DNA of 7,152 nucleotides from CAXBID01 sp049791475 (GCA_049791475.1 JBAQZZ010000274.1:1-7152), one strand, 5' to 3'; counted from the stretch's first letter, positions 1 through 6,104 are shown. Numbers and translations are program-made. The notes: a model not told the origin generated them from the letters alone.

Positions 1-6
1 AATTTA

Positions 7-27
7 TACTAATAATCAATATTAGTA
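7..27. terminator. Short AT-rich hairpin upstream of psaJ
   Basis: An 8-bp perfect inverted repeat (TACTAATA, loop ATCAA, TATTAGTA) lies at the window edge and is followed by AAAA. It could be the 3' end-forming stem of a gene lying left of the window or part of the psaJ leader. Stems of this kind usually protect chloroplast mRNA 3' ends from exonucleases. It is AT-only apart from one C/G pair, so it is weak. Confidence 0.3.
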
Positions 28-80
28 AAAATCTATTCGTTATTTGAATTCAAGATAACAAAAATATTTATTTTTTAATT

Positions 81-87
81 GTGAAGG
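81..87 (+). promoter_or_regulatory. Shine-Dalgarno-like site of psaJ
   Basis: GTGAAGG lies 10 nt before the psaJ ATG at 98. The AAGG core can pair with the 3' end of plastid 16S rRNA. Spacing is within the range used by chloroplast genes. It supports the chosen start but is not proof of use. Confidence 0.45.
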
Positions 88-97
88 TTTATAAAAA

Positions 98-223
98 ATG
101 AAAAACTTCTTAACATATCTTTCAACAGCACCAGTAATTGCGTTTGCTTGGATCAGTTTTACGGCTGGTTTACTTATTGAAGTAAATCGTTTTTTTCCGG
201 ATCCGTTAGTTTTTTCTTTTTAA
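98..223 (+). CDS. psaJ: Photosystem I reaction centre subunit IX (PsaJ)
   Basis: This 41-residue protein starts MKNFLTYLSTAPVIAFAW and ends in the family-typical PDPLVFSF. PsaJ is a one-helix thylakoid membrane subunit at the edge of photosystem I, next to PsaF, and binds chlorophyll and carotenoid. Residues about 8-30 form the single hydrophobic helix (APVIAFAWISFTAGLLIEVNR), followed by a short polar tail. Length matches the usual 41-44 residues, so the gene is complete and intact. The ATG at 98 is preceded by a GTGAAGG site. The next gene, psbB, is on the same strand 460 bases on; the long spacer argues for separate processing of the two messages, but co-transcription cannot be excluded. 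Confidence 0.97.
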   Translation: MKNFLTYLSTAPVIAFAWISFTAGLLIEVNRFFPDPLVFSF

Positions 224-419
224 TATTTCTTAAAACTCGATTTTTATGAAACTAAATCTCCTTTTGAACATACCAGTTTGAATAAAGTTTAGTATCCACT
301 TAATATCCTTTTAGTAAAACAATATTTCGTATGAAGAAACATTCGTGTAGCTAATTTTAAATATTTACATATGCATAGCCTGTTTATATTTCGTTATAAA
401 ATCTTTACAAAAATCTTAA

Positions 420-443
420 AAAAAATTTATGAAAAAATTTATG
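420..443 (+). repeat. 12-bp direct repeat, two copies
   Basis: AAAAAATTTATG occurs twice head to tail (420-431 and 432-443), followed by a partial third copy (AAAAAAT at 444-450). This is a low-complexity tandem duplication in the spacer, most simply a product of replication slippage. Confidence 0.75.
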
Positions 444-598
444 AAAAAATAATTTTTCTTCCATAATGGTTTTTTATTTTTGGCTTTTAAAAAAATTTTT
501 TCTATCTTTAATTATAGAACGAAGAATATTAATTATGTTACACTTAAACTCTTAGACGATACGCAACAACTTCAATTCACTCTGATAAATTATATATA

Positions 599-612
599 CG
601 TGGAACTCCGCG
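599..612 (+). promoter_or_regulatory. GC-rich hairpin in psbB leader
   Basis: CGTGG, loop AACT, CCGCG forms a 5-bp stem with one G-U pair, an island of G and C in an otherwise AT-only spacer. It lies about 70 bases before the psbB ATG, where chloroplast mRNAs often carry 5' stabilising stems or binding sites for nucleus-encoded factors. Such GC-rich motifs are also common as dispersed short repeats in green algal plastid genomes. Its role here is inferred. Confidence 0.35.
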
Positions 613-683
613 GGTCTAAAATTATGGATGAAATGAGATAAAAAGAAAGAAAGTAAAAAATTTAATTAAATTGATTTTAAAAT

Positions 684-895
684 ATGGGATTACCATGGTA
701 TCGTGTTCACACAGTTGTTTTAAATGATCCTGGTCGTTTAATTGCCGTTCATTTAATGCATACATCTCTTGTTTCAGGCTGGGCAGGTTCAATGGCTTTT
801 TATGAACTTGCAGTTTTTGATCCGTCAGATCCGGTTTTAAATCCAATGTGGCGTCAAGGTATGTTTGTACTACCTTTTATGACTCGTTTAGGTGT
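684..895 (+). CDS. psbB: psbB exon 1 (CP47, residues 1-71)
   Basis: psbB encodes CP47, the six-helix core antenna protein of photosystem II that passes excitation to the D1/D2 reaction centre in the thylakoid membrane. The full CDS joins 684-895, 1632-2019, 3451-3801 and 6178-6753, giving 508 residues, the usual CP47 length. This exon holds the N-terminal MGLPWYRVHTVVLNDPGRL signature, chlorophyll ligands His9, His23 and His26, and the first membrane helix, ending at FMTRLGV. The exon stops after two bases of codon 71: GT at 894-895 plus T at 1632 gives Val, the residue expected before TQSWGGW. The junction is fixed by GTGTG at 896, by the 3' end shared with intron 3, and by IBS2 (882-887) and IBS1 (889-895) pairing with intron 1. 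No Shine-Dalgarno site is seen near the ATG. Confidence 0.96.
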
Positions 896-1107
896 GTGTG
901 ATTCGTTGTAGCCAATAAAAGTATTACAAAATACTACAAAAAGCTGCGTACTTTTAGTATAACTACGGTCAAGCGGGGGTGAAATTCCCTTATATAAGAT
1001 AAGTATATAATCCGGAGGATTAATATTTGGACTAGCAACCCGAAGAAATTCAATTAGCAAAGCCAAAGGACATTATAGCATGATATATTTCTTTAAGCAT
1101 CTAGTTT

Positions 1108-1133
1108 ATCAACACGAGTGTCGAAAGACAGAT
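1108..1133 (+). other. EBS2 hairpin of group II intron 1
   Basis: ACGAGT at 1114-1119 is exactly complementary to exon bases 882-887 (ACTCGT), which lie just upstream of IBS1. The site is followed at once by a small hairpin, GTC-GAAA-GAC (1120-1129), capped by a GAAA tetraloop, and the whole is closed by ATC/GAT. Intron 3 has the same arrangement with different bases, so this is a conserved domain I element. Confidence 0.72.
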
Positions 1134-1169
1134 TTACAATCCTAAATTATAAATATGGATTATGGTCCA

Positions 1170-1195
1170 ATCATTAATTTATGCCTATTAATGAT
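1170..1195 (+). other. EBS1 hairpin of group II intron 1
   Basis: An 8-bp perfect stem (ATCATTAA 1170-1177, TTAATGAT 1188-1195) displays a 10-base loop. ATGCCTA in the loop (1181-1187) pairs over seven bases, two of them G-U, with the last seven bases of exon 1 (TAGGTGT, 889-895). A terminal loop bearing EBS1 is the standard layout of subdomain ID3, and it confirms the 895/896 splice site. Confidence 0.75.
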
Positions 1196-1436
1196 CTTAT
1201 CTAATGAGACCTATAGGTGTAATGGATATATCTAAACTATATATAATAGCTAACCGTGGAACGAAGTAAAATCTATTTATCTCCCTTGTGGGGTGGGGTG
1301 GCTTGTATATATATACTTAAGACCCTTATGATAAATTAGATTAAGGAAACCCTTAAGAAGCCAAAGCTATTTTGCAAGGTACAACAATGTCATTATTGAG
1401 AATTACCGGTGAAATAGATATGCAGACGTAAGGGGC

Positions 1437-1556
1437 GCTCAAATTACCTGATACAATAATTTTGATGAGCAATATTAGAATTAATATTAGCGATAATTAA
1501 ATAATTAATTTATAGATAAAAAATCAGGGGTTAATGACAAGCTAACAAATTTGAGC
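1437..1556 (+). other. Compact domain IV of intron 1
   Basis: GCTCAAATT (1437-1445) pairs perfectly with AATTTGAGC (1548-1556), and CCTGAT (1447-1452) with ATCAGG (1523-1528) inside it. This closed AT-rich stem occupies the place where intron 3 carries its protein gene. No fragment of reverse transcriptase or HNH coding sequence is visible, so any ORF loss was clean or old. Confidence 0.65.
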
Positions 1557-1558
1557 AG

Positions 1559-1592
1559 GAGCCGGATGAGATGAAAGTCTCACGTCCGGATT
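1559..1592 (+). ncRNA. Domain V of group II intron 1
   Basis: This is the catalytic hairpin. It begins GAGCC and has a GATGAAAGTC centre with a GAAA tetraloop. The AGC triad is at positions 2-4. It matches domain V of intron 3 at 29 of 34 positions, and one change is compensatory (pair 5-30 is C-G here, U-A there). Base 32, opposite the triad G, is A, giving a G-A mismatch or a one-base bulge where the family usually has G-U. Confidence 0.9.
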
Positions 1593-1631
1593 TGAAGACG
1601 AGGAGAGGGTAAACCCAAACCTTAGTTTAAC
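1593..1631 (+). ncRNA. Domain VI of group II intron 1, branch-point A1624
   Basis: GACGAGG (1597-1603) pairs with the strand 1620-1627, leaving A1624 bulged eight bases from the 3' end, the expected lariat branch point. The distal stem is GGG/CCC (1607-1609/1614-1616). Intron 3 domain VI differs at only three of 39 positions, and two of those form a compensatory G-C to A-U change. Confidence 0.85.
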
Positions 1632-2019
1632 TACTCAATCTTGGGGTGGCTGGACTATTAGTGGTGAAACTGCAACAAATCCGGGTATTTGGAGTTACGA
1701 AGGTGTAGCTACATCACATATTGTTTTATCGGGGCTTCTTTTTGGTGCTGCAATATGGCACTGGGTAATGTGGGATTTAGAATTATTCCGTGATCCACGC
1801 TCAGGAAAACCTGCGTTAGACTTACCAAAAATTTTTGGTATTCATTTATTTTTATCTGGCTTATTATGTTTTGGCTTTGGTGCCTTTCATGTGACAGGTT
1901 TATTCGGTCCTGGTATTTGGGTATCTGATCCATATGGGTTAACAGGAAGCGTTATTCCTGTTGATCCTGCATGGGGGCCGGATGGATTTGATCCATACAA
2001 TCCTGGCGGTGTAGCGTCT
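1632..2019 (+). CDS. psbB: psbB exon 2 (CP47, residues 71-200)
   Basis: The first base completes codon 71, then TQSWGGWTISGETATNP follows. This exon carries transmembrane helices 2 and 3 and most of the approach to helix 4, including the HVTGLFGPGIWVSDPYG segment found in all CP47 proteins, with ligand histidines in the IVLSG-AIWHW and FGAFHVTG regions. It ends with codon 200 (TCT, Ser), in phase 0, just before the paired histidines 201-202. The 3' end at 2019 is fixed by the group I P1 helix, in which T2019 forms the terminal U-G pair. An in-frame TAA follows at once in the intron, so unspliced RNA would give a truncated product. Confidence 0.96.
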
Positions 2020-2053
2020 TAATGAAATGGGGCGCTAGAATTGGTAACAATTC
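2012..2053 (+). ncRNA. P1 and P2 helices of the group I intron
   Basis: Exon bases TAGCGTCT (2012-2019) pair with the intron guide GGGCGCTA (2030-2037) over eight bases, ending in the obligatory U-G pair at the 5' splice site. P2 follows directly as GAATTG-GTAA-CAATTC (2038-2053), a perfect 6-bp stem with a GUAA tetraloop. Together they place the splice site at 2019/2020 without needing a protein alignment. Confidence 0.9.
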
Positions 2054-2235
2054 TTAAGAAAACTTTGCTATATGCTGGGACCTTTTAAAGAAATTTTTAG
2101 CTACTAAAATAAATAAAATACTTAAGTAGTGGAAAAATGGAGAAACAATCAGCAGGAAACACATAGTCAAATTTAATAAATAAAAAAATTTTTTTTCTTT
2201 AAAAAAAGAGTTTTTTACTAATAAAACCTTTTTAA

Positions 2236-2295
2236 GTTTGTGGGTCTACGACCCAGTTTGTGGGTCTACGACCCAGTTTGTGGGTCTACGACCCA
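2236..2295 (+). repeat. Three tandem 20-bp hairpin repeats inside the group I intron
   Basis: Three identical copies of a 20-bp unit (2236-2255, 2256-2275, 2276-2295) each contain TGGGTC-TAC-GACCCA, a 6-bp stem with a 3-base loop. The array lies between the Q and R strands, that is in the P6/P6a extension, and is much more GC-rich than its surroundings. Units can fold alone or pair with each other, so copy number would change the length of this peripheral helix without touching the core. Confidence 0.93.
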
Positions 2296-2302
2296 AACTA
2301 AC

Positions 2303-2334
2303 AAAACCTACCAAATCGGAGATTTGTTGGTTTT
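2303..2334 (+). ncRNA. Second hairpin of the P6 extension
   Basis: AAAACC (2303-2308) pairs with GGTTTT (2329-2334), and CAAATC (2312-2317) with GATTTG (2321-2326), around loop GGA. A small internal loop separates the two stems. It lies just 3' of the triple repeat and 12 bases before the endonuclease ATG, so it may also affect translation start. Confidence 0.6.
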
Positions 2335-2346
2335 TTAAGTAAAAAT

Positions 2347-3420
2347 ATGAACAAAAACTATAATTGTGGATCCTCAGAGACTATACGCAAAGCACCTTTT
2401 TTTAATTTTGATGATTTTTATAAATATGGGCATGCAAGTCATGTTCCTCGTATATCTGAAACCTTTTTAGAATGGTTTGTAGGTTTTTTTGAAGGTGATG
2501 GTTCTTTAGGTTTTTCCAATAAACGATATTATAATCGGTTACGTAATGGACAATCCTCTCTAGAACCTGTTTGTGAAAGATTATTTTTTAGTATTTGTCA
2601 AAAAGAAAGACGAATTATTGAAAAAATTGCTTATACTTTTGGTTTTGGGACAGTGTCTTGTTTAAAAAAAAATGGCAATAATTATTGGCGTTGGACATTA
2701 GATTCGAAAAAATCCATTGAAAATATTTCTTATCTTTTATCAGGTAATTTGATTCTTGAACAACGGCAAAAACAATTTTTAAAATTTATTGAAATAGGTC
2801 AACAAAAAAATATGTTTAACTTTCCCTTTAATAAAAACAAAAAATGGTCTTCTAGTATTAGTTTAACTAATGGTTGGCTTTCTGGGTTTATTGATGCTGA
2901 AGGGTGTTTTTACGCCGATTTTTCTATACCATTTATTTTAAAAAAAAATATTAATCAATTACCGCCAATGAAAAAAAATTGGTCTAAAGAAAACTATCAA
3001 ATGTTTATTCAATTATCACAATATAAATTTCGTCTTCGCCAAAAATTCACTTTAACTCAAATTTCAACAGATGAAACAAATAAACTTTTTAAAAAAATTC
3101 TTTTTTTGTTTGAAGGTACATCTTTTTATATTTTTAAAAATACTAAAACTAAAAAATTAATTAATAATTCATATGTTCATGTTGAATTTTCGAGCTTATG
3201 TTCTCAAAAAATAATTATTGATTATTTATCTAATTATCCATTACAGACAATCAAAAATGTTTCTTTAAAAAGGTGGATAAGGGTTTATTTGCGTCGCAAA
3301 GAAGGTACTCATTTATCCCCCAAAGGAATAACACGTCTTTATCGATTAGTTAAAGCTATTAACACTCATTCAAAAACATTATATAATCAAAAATATATTA
3401 AAAAGAGGTTGAAAATATAG
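2347..3420 (+). CDS. LAGLIDADG homing endonuclease of the psbB group I intron
   Basis: The 357-residue protein has two LAGLIDADG motifs: FVGFFEGDG at residues 44-52 and LSGFIDAEG at 178-186, with acidic active-site residues Asp51 and Glu185. Two motifs in one chain mean a monomeric enzyme with two halves (about 40-155 and 175-330). The family makes a staggered double-strand cut in the intron-less allele, here expected across the psbB codon 200/201 junction; some members also help splicing. The first motif is preceded by about 40 residues whose codons double as group I core RNA (GAGACTATACGC, encoding residues 11-14). The stop TAG at 3418-3420 is part of the P7' strand. No Shine-Dalgarno site is seen. 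The frame is intact, with many A and T runs and AGA arginine codons unlike psbB. I see no inactivating change. Confidence 0.93.
   Translation: MNKNYNCGSSETIRKAPFFNFDDFYKYGHASHVPRISETFLEWFVGFFEGDGSLGFSNKRYYNRLRNGQSSLEPVCERLFFSICQKERRIIEKIAYTFGFGTVSCLKKNGNNYWRWTLDSKKSIENISYLLSGNLILEQRQKQFLKFIEIGQQKNMFNFPFNKNKKWSSSISLTNGWLSGFIDAEGCFYADFSIPFILKKNINQLPPMKKNWSKENYQMFIQLSQYKFRLRQKFTLTQISTDETNKLFKKILFLFEGTSFYIFKNTKTKKLINNSYVHVEFSSLCSQKIIIDYLSNYPLQTIKNVSLKRWIRVYLRRKEGTHLSPKGITRLYRLVKAINTHSKTLYNQKYIKKRLKI
2371..2392 (+). ncRNA. Group I R element (P7 and P3' strands) within the ORF
   Basis: CCTCAGAGACTATACG is the conserved R string of group I introns. GACTAT (2379-2384) forms P7 with 3417-3422 and GCAAAG (2387-2392) forms P3 with 2063-2068. 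The guanosine-binding site is in P7. These bases are translated as residues 9-16 of the endonuclease. Confidence 0.85.
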
Positions 3421-3425
3421 TCCGA
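3412..3425 (+). ncRNA. Group I S element (P7' strand) containing the ORF stop codon
   Basis: AAAATATAGTCCGA is the conserved S string. ATAGTC (3417-3422) closes P7. The endonuclease stop codon TAG lies at 3418-3420 inside this catalytic strand. Confidence 0.85.
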
Positions 3426-3450
3426 TTTTTATAAAACTTTTATAAACTTG

Positions 3451-3801
3451 CACCATATAGCCGCTGGAATTTTAGGTATTTTAGCTGGGTTATTTCATTT
3501 ATGTGTTCGTCCACCACAACGTTTATACAACGGGTTACGTATGGGGAATATTGAAACAGTTCTGTCTAGTAGTATTGCAGCAGTTTTCTGGGCAGCTTTT
3601 GTTGTTGCGGGAACGATGTGGTATGGGTCTGCAACAACTCCAATCGAGTTATATGGACCAACTCGTTATCAATGGGATTTAGGTTTTTTTCAACAAGAAA
3701 TTAATAACCGAGTACAAACAAGCCTTTCAAATGGGAAATCTTTATCAGAAGCATGGGCCCAAATTCCTGAAAAATTAGCTTTCTATGATTATATTGGTAA
3801 T
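3451..3801 (+). CDS. psbB: psbB exon 3 (CP47, residues 201-317)
   Basis: The exon opens with CAC CAT, His201 and His202, a pair of chlorophyll ligands in CP47, and continues IAAGILGILAGLFH with ligand His216. It covers the end of helix 4, the RPPQRLYNGLRMGNIETVL segment, helix 5 (IAAVFWAAFVVAGTMWYGSAT) and the first part of the large lumenal loop (PTRYQWDLGFF ... LAFYDYIGN). It ends in phase 0 after Asn317, fixed by the following GTGCGACTTG group II start and by IBS1 (GGTAAT 3796-3801) and IBS2 (ATTATAT 3788-3794) pairing with intron 3. The TTG at 3448 belongs to the group I intron and is not a start. Confidence 0.96.
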
Positions 3802-4036
3802 GTGCGACTTGTAACTATATAACATTAAGATATTAATGGAAAATAGGTTCAAATAGTTACTTAATTATTTGGATAGCTTAGCAATATTGGGTTCAATTCC
3901 CATGGTCAATCCAGTGACCTACCCTTTCAACCTTGATATCTTATAGATTATAAGAGAGTTAAAGCAAAAGGTTTTAAGGTAGATTTATATGGATCTTTTT
4001 CAGGAGTTAATAACTCCTAGATATTTAAGCTTGGAA

Positions 4037-4066
4037 ATCTCGAATATAATAACGAAAGTTAGAGAT
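4037..4066 (+). other. EBS2 hairpin of group II intron 3
   Basis: ATATAAT (4044-4050) is exactly complementary to exon bases 3788-3794 (ATTATAT). It is followed at once by AAC-GAAA-GTT (4051-4060), a GAAA-capped stem, and closed by ATCTC/GAGAT (4037-4041/4062-4066). Position and shape match EBS2 of intron 1, while the binding bases differ. Confidence 0.72.
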
Positions 4067-4078
4067 CACTGTGCAGAA

Positions 4079-4104
4079 CTGATTATACTGTTGCCTATAA
4101 TCAG
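4079..4104 (+). other. EBS1 hairpin of group II intron 3
   Basis: A 9-bp perfect stem (CTGATTATA 4079-4087, TATAATCAG 4096-4104) presents loop CTGTTGCC. GTTGCC (4090-4095) pairs over six bases, two G-U, with the last six bases of exon 3 (GGTAAT, 3796-3801). It is the counterpart of the intron 1 loop at 1178-1187. Confidence 0.78.
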
Positions 4105-4361
4105 CTGGAAAATCATTCCTAATGATCTGCTTCCGAGTATTGTATCGTCCTAAGTAAATCAGGATATAATGCTAAGGAACAAGGAAAAATCTATTTATCT
4201 CCTATATGGTGGGAAAATATGGAATTATTCCAATTTCTTTATGATAAATAGAGTCAGGACATTGATAAGAAGCGAAAGCCAAAATGCAAGAAAAATGTGT
4301 TTTTGGATATGCAGACGTATCAATGGGTTAATAGAAATATACGATTTAAACCTTTTAAAAT

Positions 4362-6080
4362 ATGAGCGATTCAAATGAGTTAGCGTGGAATGAAATTGAT
4401 TGGAATAAAATTCAACAACGAATATCCAGGATGCAAAGACGTATATATAATGCTAAAAAGAAAGAAAACAATGTGTTGATTCACAAATTACAAACTAAAT
4501 TAATAAATAGTTTTGATGCTAGATTAATATCTGTTAGACAAGTTACAACCTTAAATAAAGGAAAATATACAAAGGGATATGATAAAAAAACATACACAAG
4601 GCCAAAAGAAAAAATTACTTTGGCACAAAACCTCACAATTGATGGAAAATCGGATTATATACGACGAGTCTTTATTCCTAAACCCGGAAAGAATGAAACC
4701 CGTCCACTAGGCATTCCCACTATTAAAGATCGAGCAAAACAAAATTTGGTAAAATTAGCACTTGAGCCCGAATGGGAAGCCATTTTTGAACCTGGATCAT
4801 ATGGATTCCGACCGGGAAGAAGCTGTCAGGATGCTATTGAAAACATCTTTACAAGTACTAGATCCAAACCGAAATATGTCTTAGATGCAGACATATCTAA
4901 ATGCTTTGATCAAATTGATCACAATAAACTAATTGAAAAATTAAACACTACTCCACAAATTTCAAAGCAAATAAAAACTTGGTTACAGGCAGATGTAATG
5001 ATAAATTTTGGTAACAGAAACAAAGTTGAATTAAATACGGGAGCGGGAACGCCACAAGGAGGAATAATTTCTCCCTTACTGGCAAATATTGCTTTACATG
5101 GGCTGGGAAACTATTTAAAAGATCAATATGTAAAATCAATATACTCCAATAAAAAACAAGGTAAAATTCAACGCGCAAAGGAACTAGGATATATTAGATA
5201 CGCGGATGACTTCGTTATAATATGCAAAGACATTGAAGCTGTACATGAAGCAAAAATAAACTGCGAAATTTGGTTAAAAGGAATAGGATTAAAACTTAAC
5301 GAAAACAAAACTCAAATTCTATCTACAACTCAAGGCTTTACCTTCCTTGGTTTTTATATCATATTAATCAAAAGAAACGAAAAATATCGATGTAAAATTC
5401 AGATATCCTCTCAAAATAAGAAACAATTAGTTTCTAAATGCGCACTCATACTTAATAAAAATAAAGCTTCTTCATCATTCATTCTTATTAAACAATTAGC
5501 ACCTGTAATCATCGGTTGGGGAAATTACTTTAAATATTCGGAATGTTCAGAAGAATTTCAAACAATGGATCACAGAATATTTGGATTATTAAGGAGTTGG
5601 GTATTTAGGAGAAAAGCTCAAGGCCTAAATCGCACATCAATAAAAGAGAAATATTTTCCCTCAGATAGATTATATGTCTATCAAGGCGTAACACATAAGG
5701 ATAACTGGGTATTAACAGGCAAATATAAAACTATTGATGGAAAAATTTTATCAAATTATTTACCAAAATTATCATGGATAAAAAGTGAAAAATTCGTCAA
5801 AGTAAAAAACATCGCATCAATTTACAATGGGGATCACATATACTGGAGCTTAAGACTTCAAAGATACAGCTTCTTCGGAAATAGGACAAAGAAATTAATT
5901 CGTTTACAAAAGGGAATTTGCGCTATTTGCAAGAATAAATTTATCCCAACAGACATAATTGCGATTGATCATATCATTCCATTAAGTAAAAAAGGATCAA
6001 ATCGCATCCCGAATTTACAAGCAATTCACAAGACTTGTCATATTATAAAAACAAGAGCCGATCGTTCTCTTTCCAATTAG
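4362..6080 (+). CDS. Group II intron-encoded protein: reverse transcriptase, maturase and HNH endonuclease
   Basis: The 572-residue protein lies in domain IV of intron 3. In order: RT_N-type region (about 1-90); reverse transcriptase core with DADISKCFD (175-183), GTPQGG (229-234) and the catalytic YADD (280-283); maturase domain X (about 370-470, GWGNYFKYSECS near 385); and a C-terminal HNH nuclease (CAIC 520-523, DH 536-537, NL 551-552, CH 559-560). The family binds its intron RNA to aid splicing, cuts the bottom DNA strand with HNH and copies the RNA into DNA. All key residues are present, so mobility may be retained. No obvious Shine-Dalgarno site precedes the ATG. Codon use differs from psbB: AGA and AGG arginine codons are frequent here but psbB uses CGT or CGC. 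That fits an origin outside this plastid gene. It could also act on intron 1. Confidence 0.96.
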   Translation: MSDSNELAWNEIDWNKIQQRISRMQRRIYNAKKKENNVLIHKLQTKLINSFDARLISVRQVTTLNKGKYTKGYDKKTYTRPKEKITLAQNLTIDGKSDYIRRVFIPKPGKNETRPLGIPTIKDRAKQNLVKLALEPEWEAIFEPGSYGFRPGRSCQDAIENIFTSTRSKPKYVLDADISKCFDQIDHNKLIEKLNTTPQISKQIKTWLQADVMINFGNRNKVELNTGAGTPQGGIISPLLANIALHGLGNYLKDQYVKSIYSNKKQGKIQRAKELGYIRYADDFVIICKDIEAVHEAKINCEIWLKGIGLKLNENKTQILSTTQGFTFLGFYIILIKRNEKYRCKIQISSQNKKQLVSKCALILNKNKASSSFILIKQLAPVIIGWGNYFKYSECSEEFQTMDHRIFGLLRSWVFRRKAQGLNRTSIKEKYFPSDRLYVYQGVTHKDNWVLTGKYKTIDGKILSNYLPKLSWIKSEKFVKVKNIASIYNGDHIYWSLRLQRYSFFGNRTKKLIRLQKGICAICKNKFIPTDIIAIDHIIPLSKKGSNRIPNLQAIHKTCHIIKTRADRSLSN

Positions 6081-6104
6081 TAAAAATTGGACAATATTAA
6101 CCGG

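Larger units (their letters stand above)
224..683. other. Intergenic spacer psaJ-psbB
   Basis: No convincing gene or tRNA is seen on either strand in these 460 bases. The stretch is AT-rich with A and T homopolymers, a 12-bp direct repeat (420-443), and a GC-rich hairpin (599-612) 71 bases before the psbB start. A TATATATA stretch at 590-598 with TTCACT at 575-580 could be a weak -10/-35 pair for psbB, but the match is poor and AT richness makes such hits common. There is no Shine-Dalgarno site at the usual distance from the psbB ATG; the purine stretch GAAAGAAAG near 644-652 is about 30 bases too far. Confidence 0.6.
896..1631 (+). mobile_element. Group II intron 1 of psbB, ORF-less
   Basis: The 736-nt intron starts GTGTG, ends TTTAAC, and sits in phase 2 of codon 71. 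Domain V (1559-1592), domain VI with a bulged A at 1624, and both exon-binding sites are recognisable. Domain IV (about 1437-1556) is a small hairpin with no reading frame, so this intron cannot make its own maturase. It is clearly related to intron 3: they share the segment AAATCTATTTATCTCC, the segment GATATGCAGACGTA (1417-1430 here, 4306-4319 there), the layout around EBS2 and EBS1, and nearly all of domain VI. Group IIB, chloroplast-like class, is my tentative assignment. Splicing may depend on the intron 3 protein acting in trans, or on nucleus-encoded factors. Confidence 0.93.
2020..3450 (+). mobile_element. Group I intron (intron 2 of psbB) with LAGLIDADG ORF
   Basis: The 1431-nt intron begins after exon U2019 and ends at G3450. 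Core pairings seen: P3 CTTTGC (2063-2068) with GCAAAG (2387-2392); P4 TGCTG (2073-2077) with CAGCA (2150-2154); P5 CTACT (2101-2105) with AGTAG (2125-2129); P7 GACTAT (2379-2384) with ATAGTC (3417-3422); and a P9-like stem TTTATAA/TTATAAA (3428-3446). The P, Q, R and S strings resemble group IB introns, a tentative class. The ORF opens before P7 and closes inside P7', so almost all of it sits in the P8 region. The insertion point is between codons 200 and 201. Members of this family home into intron-less alleles through their endonuclease. Confidence 0.94.

Noticed and set aside
575..598. Bacterial-type promoter for psbB (TTCACT and TATATATA)
   Set aside because: The -35 match is poor and TATA strings are common in this AT-rich spacer; too weak to list as a feature.
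684..911. Reading frame of exon 1 continuing to a stop at 909-911
   Set aside because: The last five codons belong to intron 1. CP47 similarity ends at codon 70/71, and GTGTG plus EBS pairing places the splice site at 895/896.
894..1629. Alternative splice of intron 1 starting two bases earlier, within the GTGTGTG run
   Set aside because: It would give Thr71 in place of Val and needs a 3' end at 1629, breaking the TTTAAC end shared with intron 3 and weakening IBS1-EBS1 pairing.
2236..2295. CRISPR-like array
   Set aside because: The units are directly abutting with no spacers, and they lie inside a group I intron of a plastid gene.
3448..3450. TTG as a start codon for exon 3
   Set aside because: The TTG ends with the terminal G of the group I intron; exon 3 is entered by splicing from codon 200.
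4169..4378. Small 69-residue open frame before the maturase
   Set aside because: It lies over structured domain I-III RNA of intron 3, resembles no known protein, and coincides with segments conserved at RNA level in intron 1.
4948..5178. Reverse-strand open frame inside the maturase gene
   Set aside because: It is the antisense of a well-supported coding region and has no recognisable protein features. The same holds for reverse frames at 622-846, 854-1066, 1709-1933 and 6578-6820.
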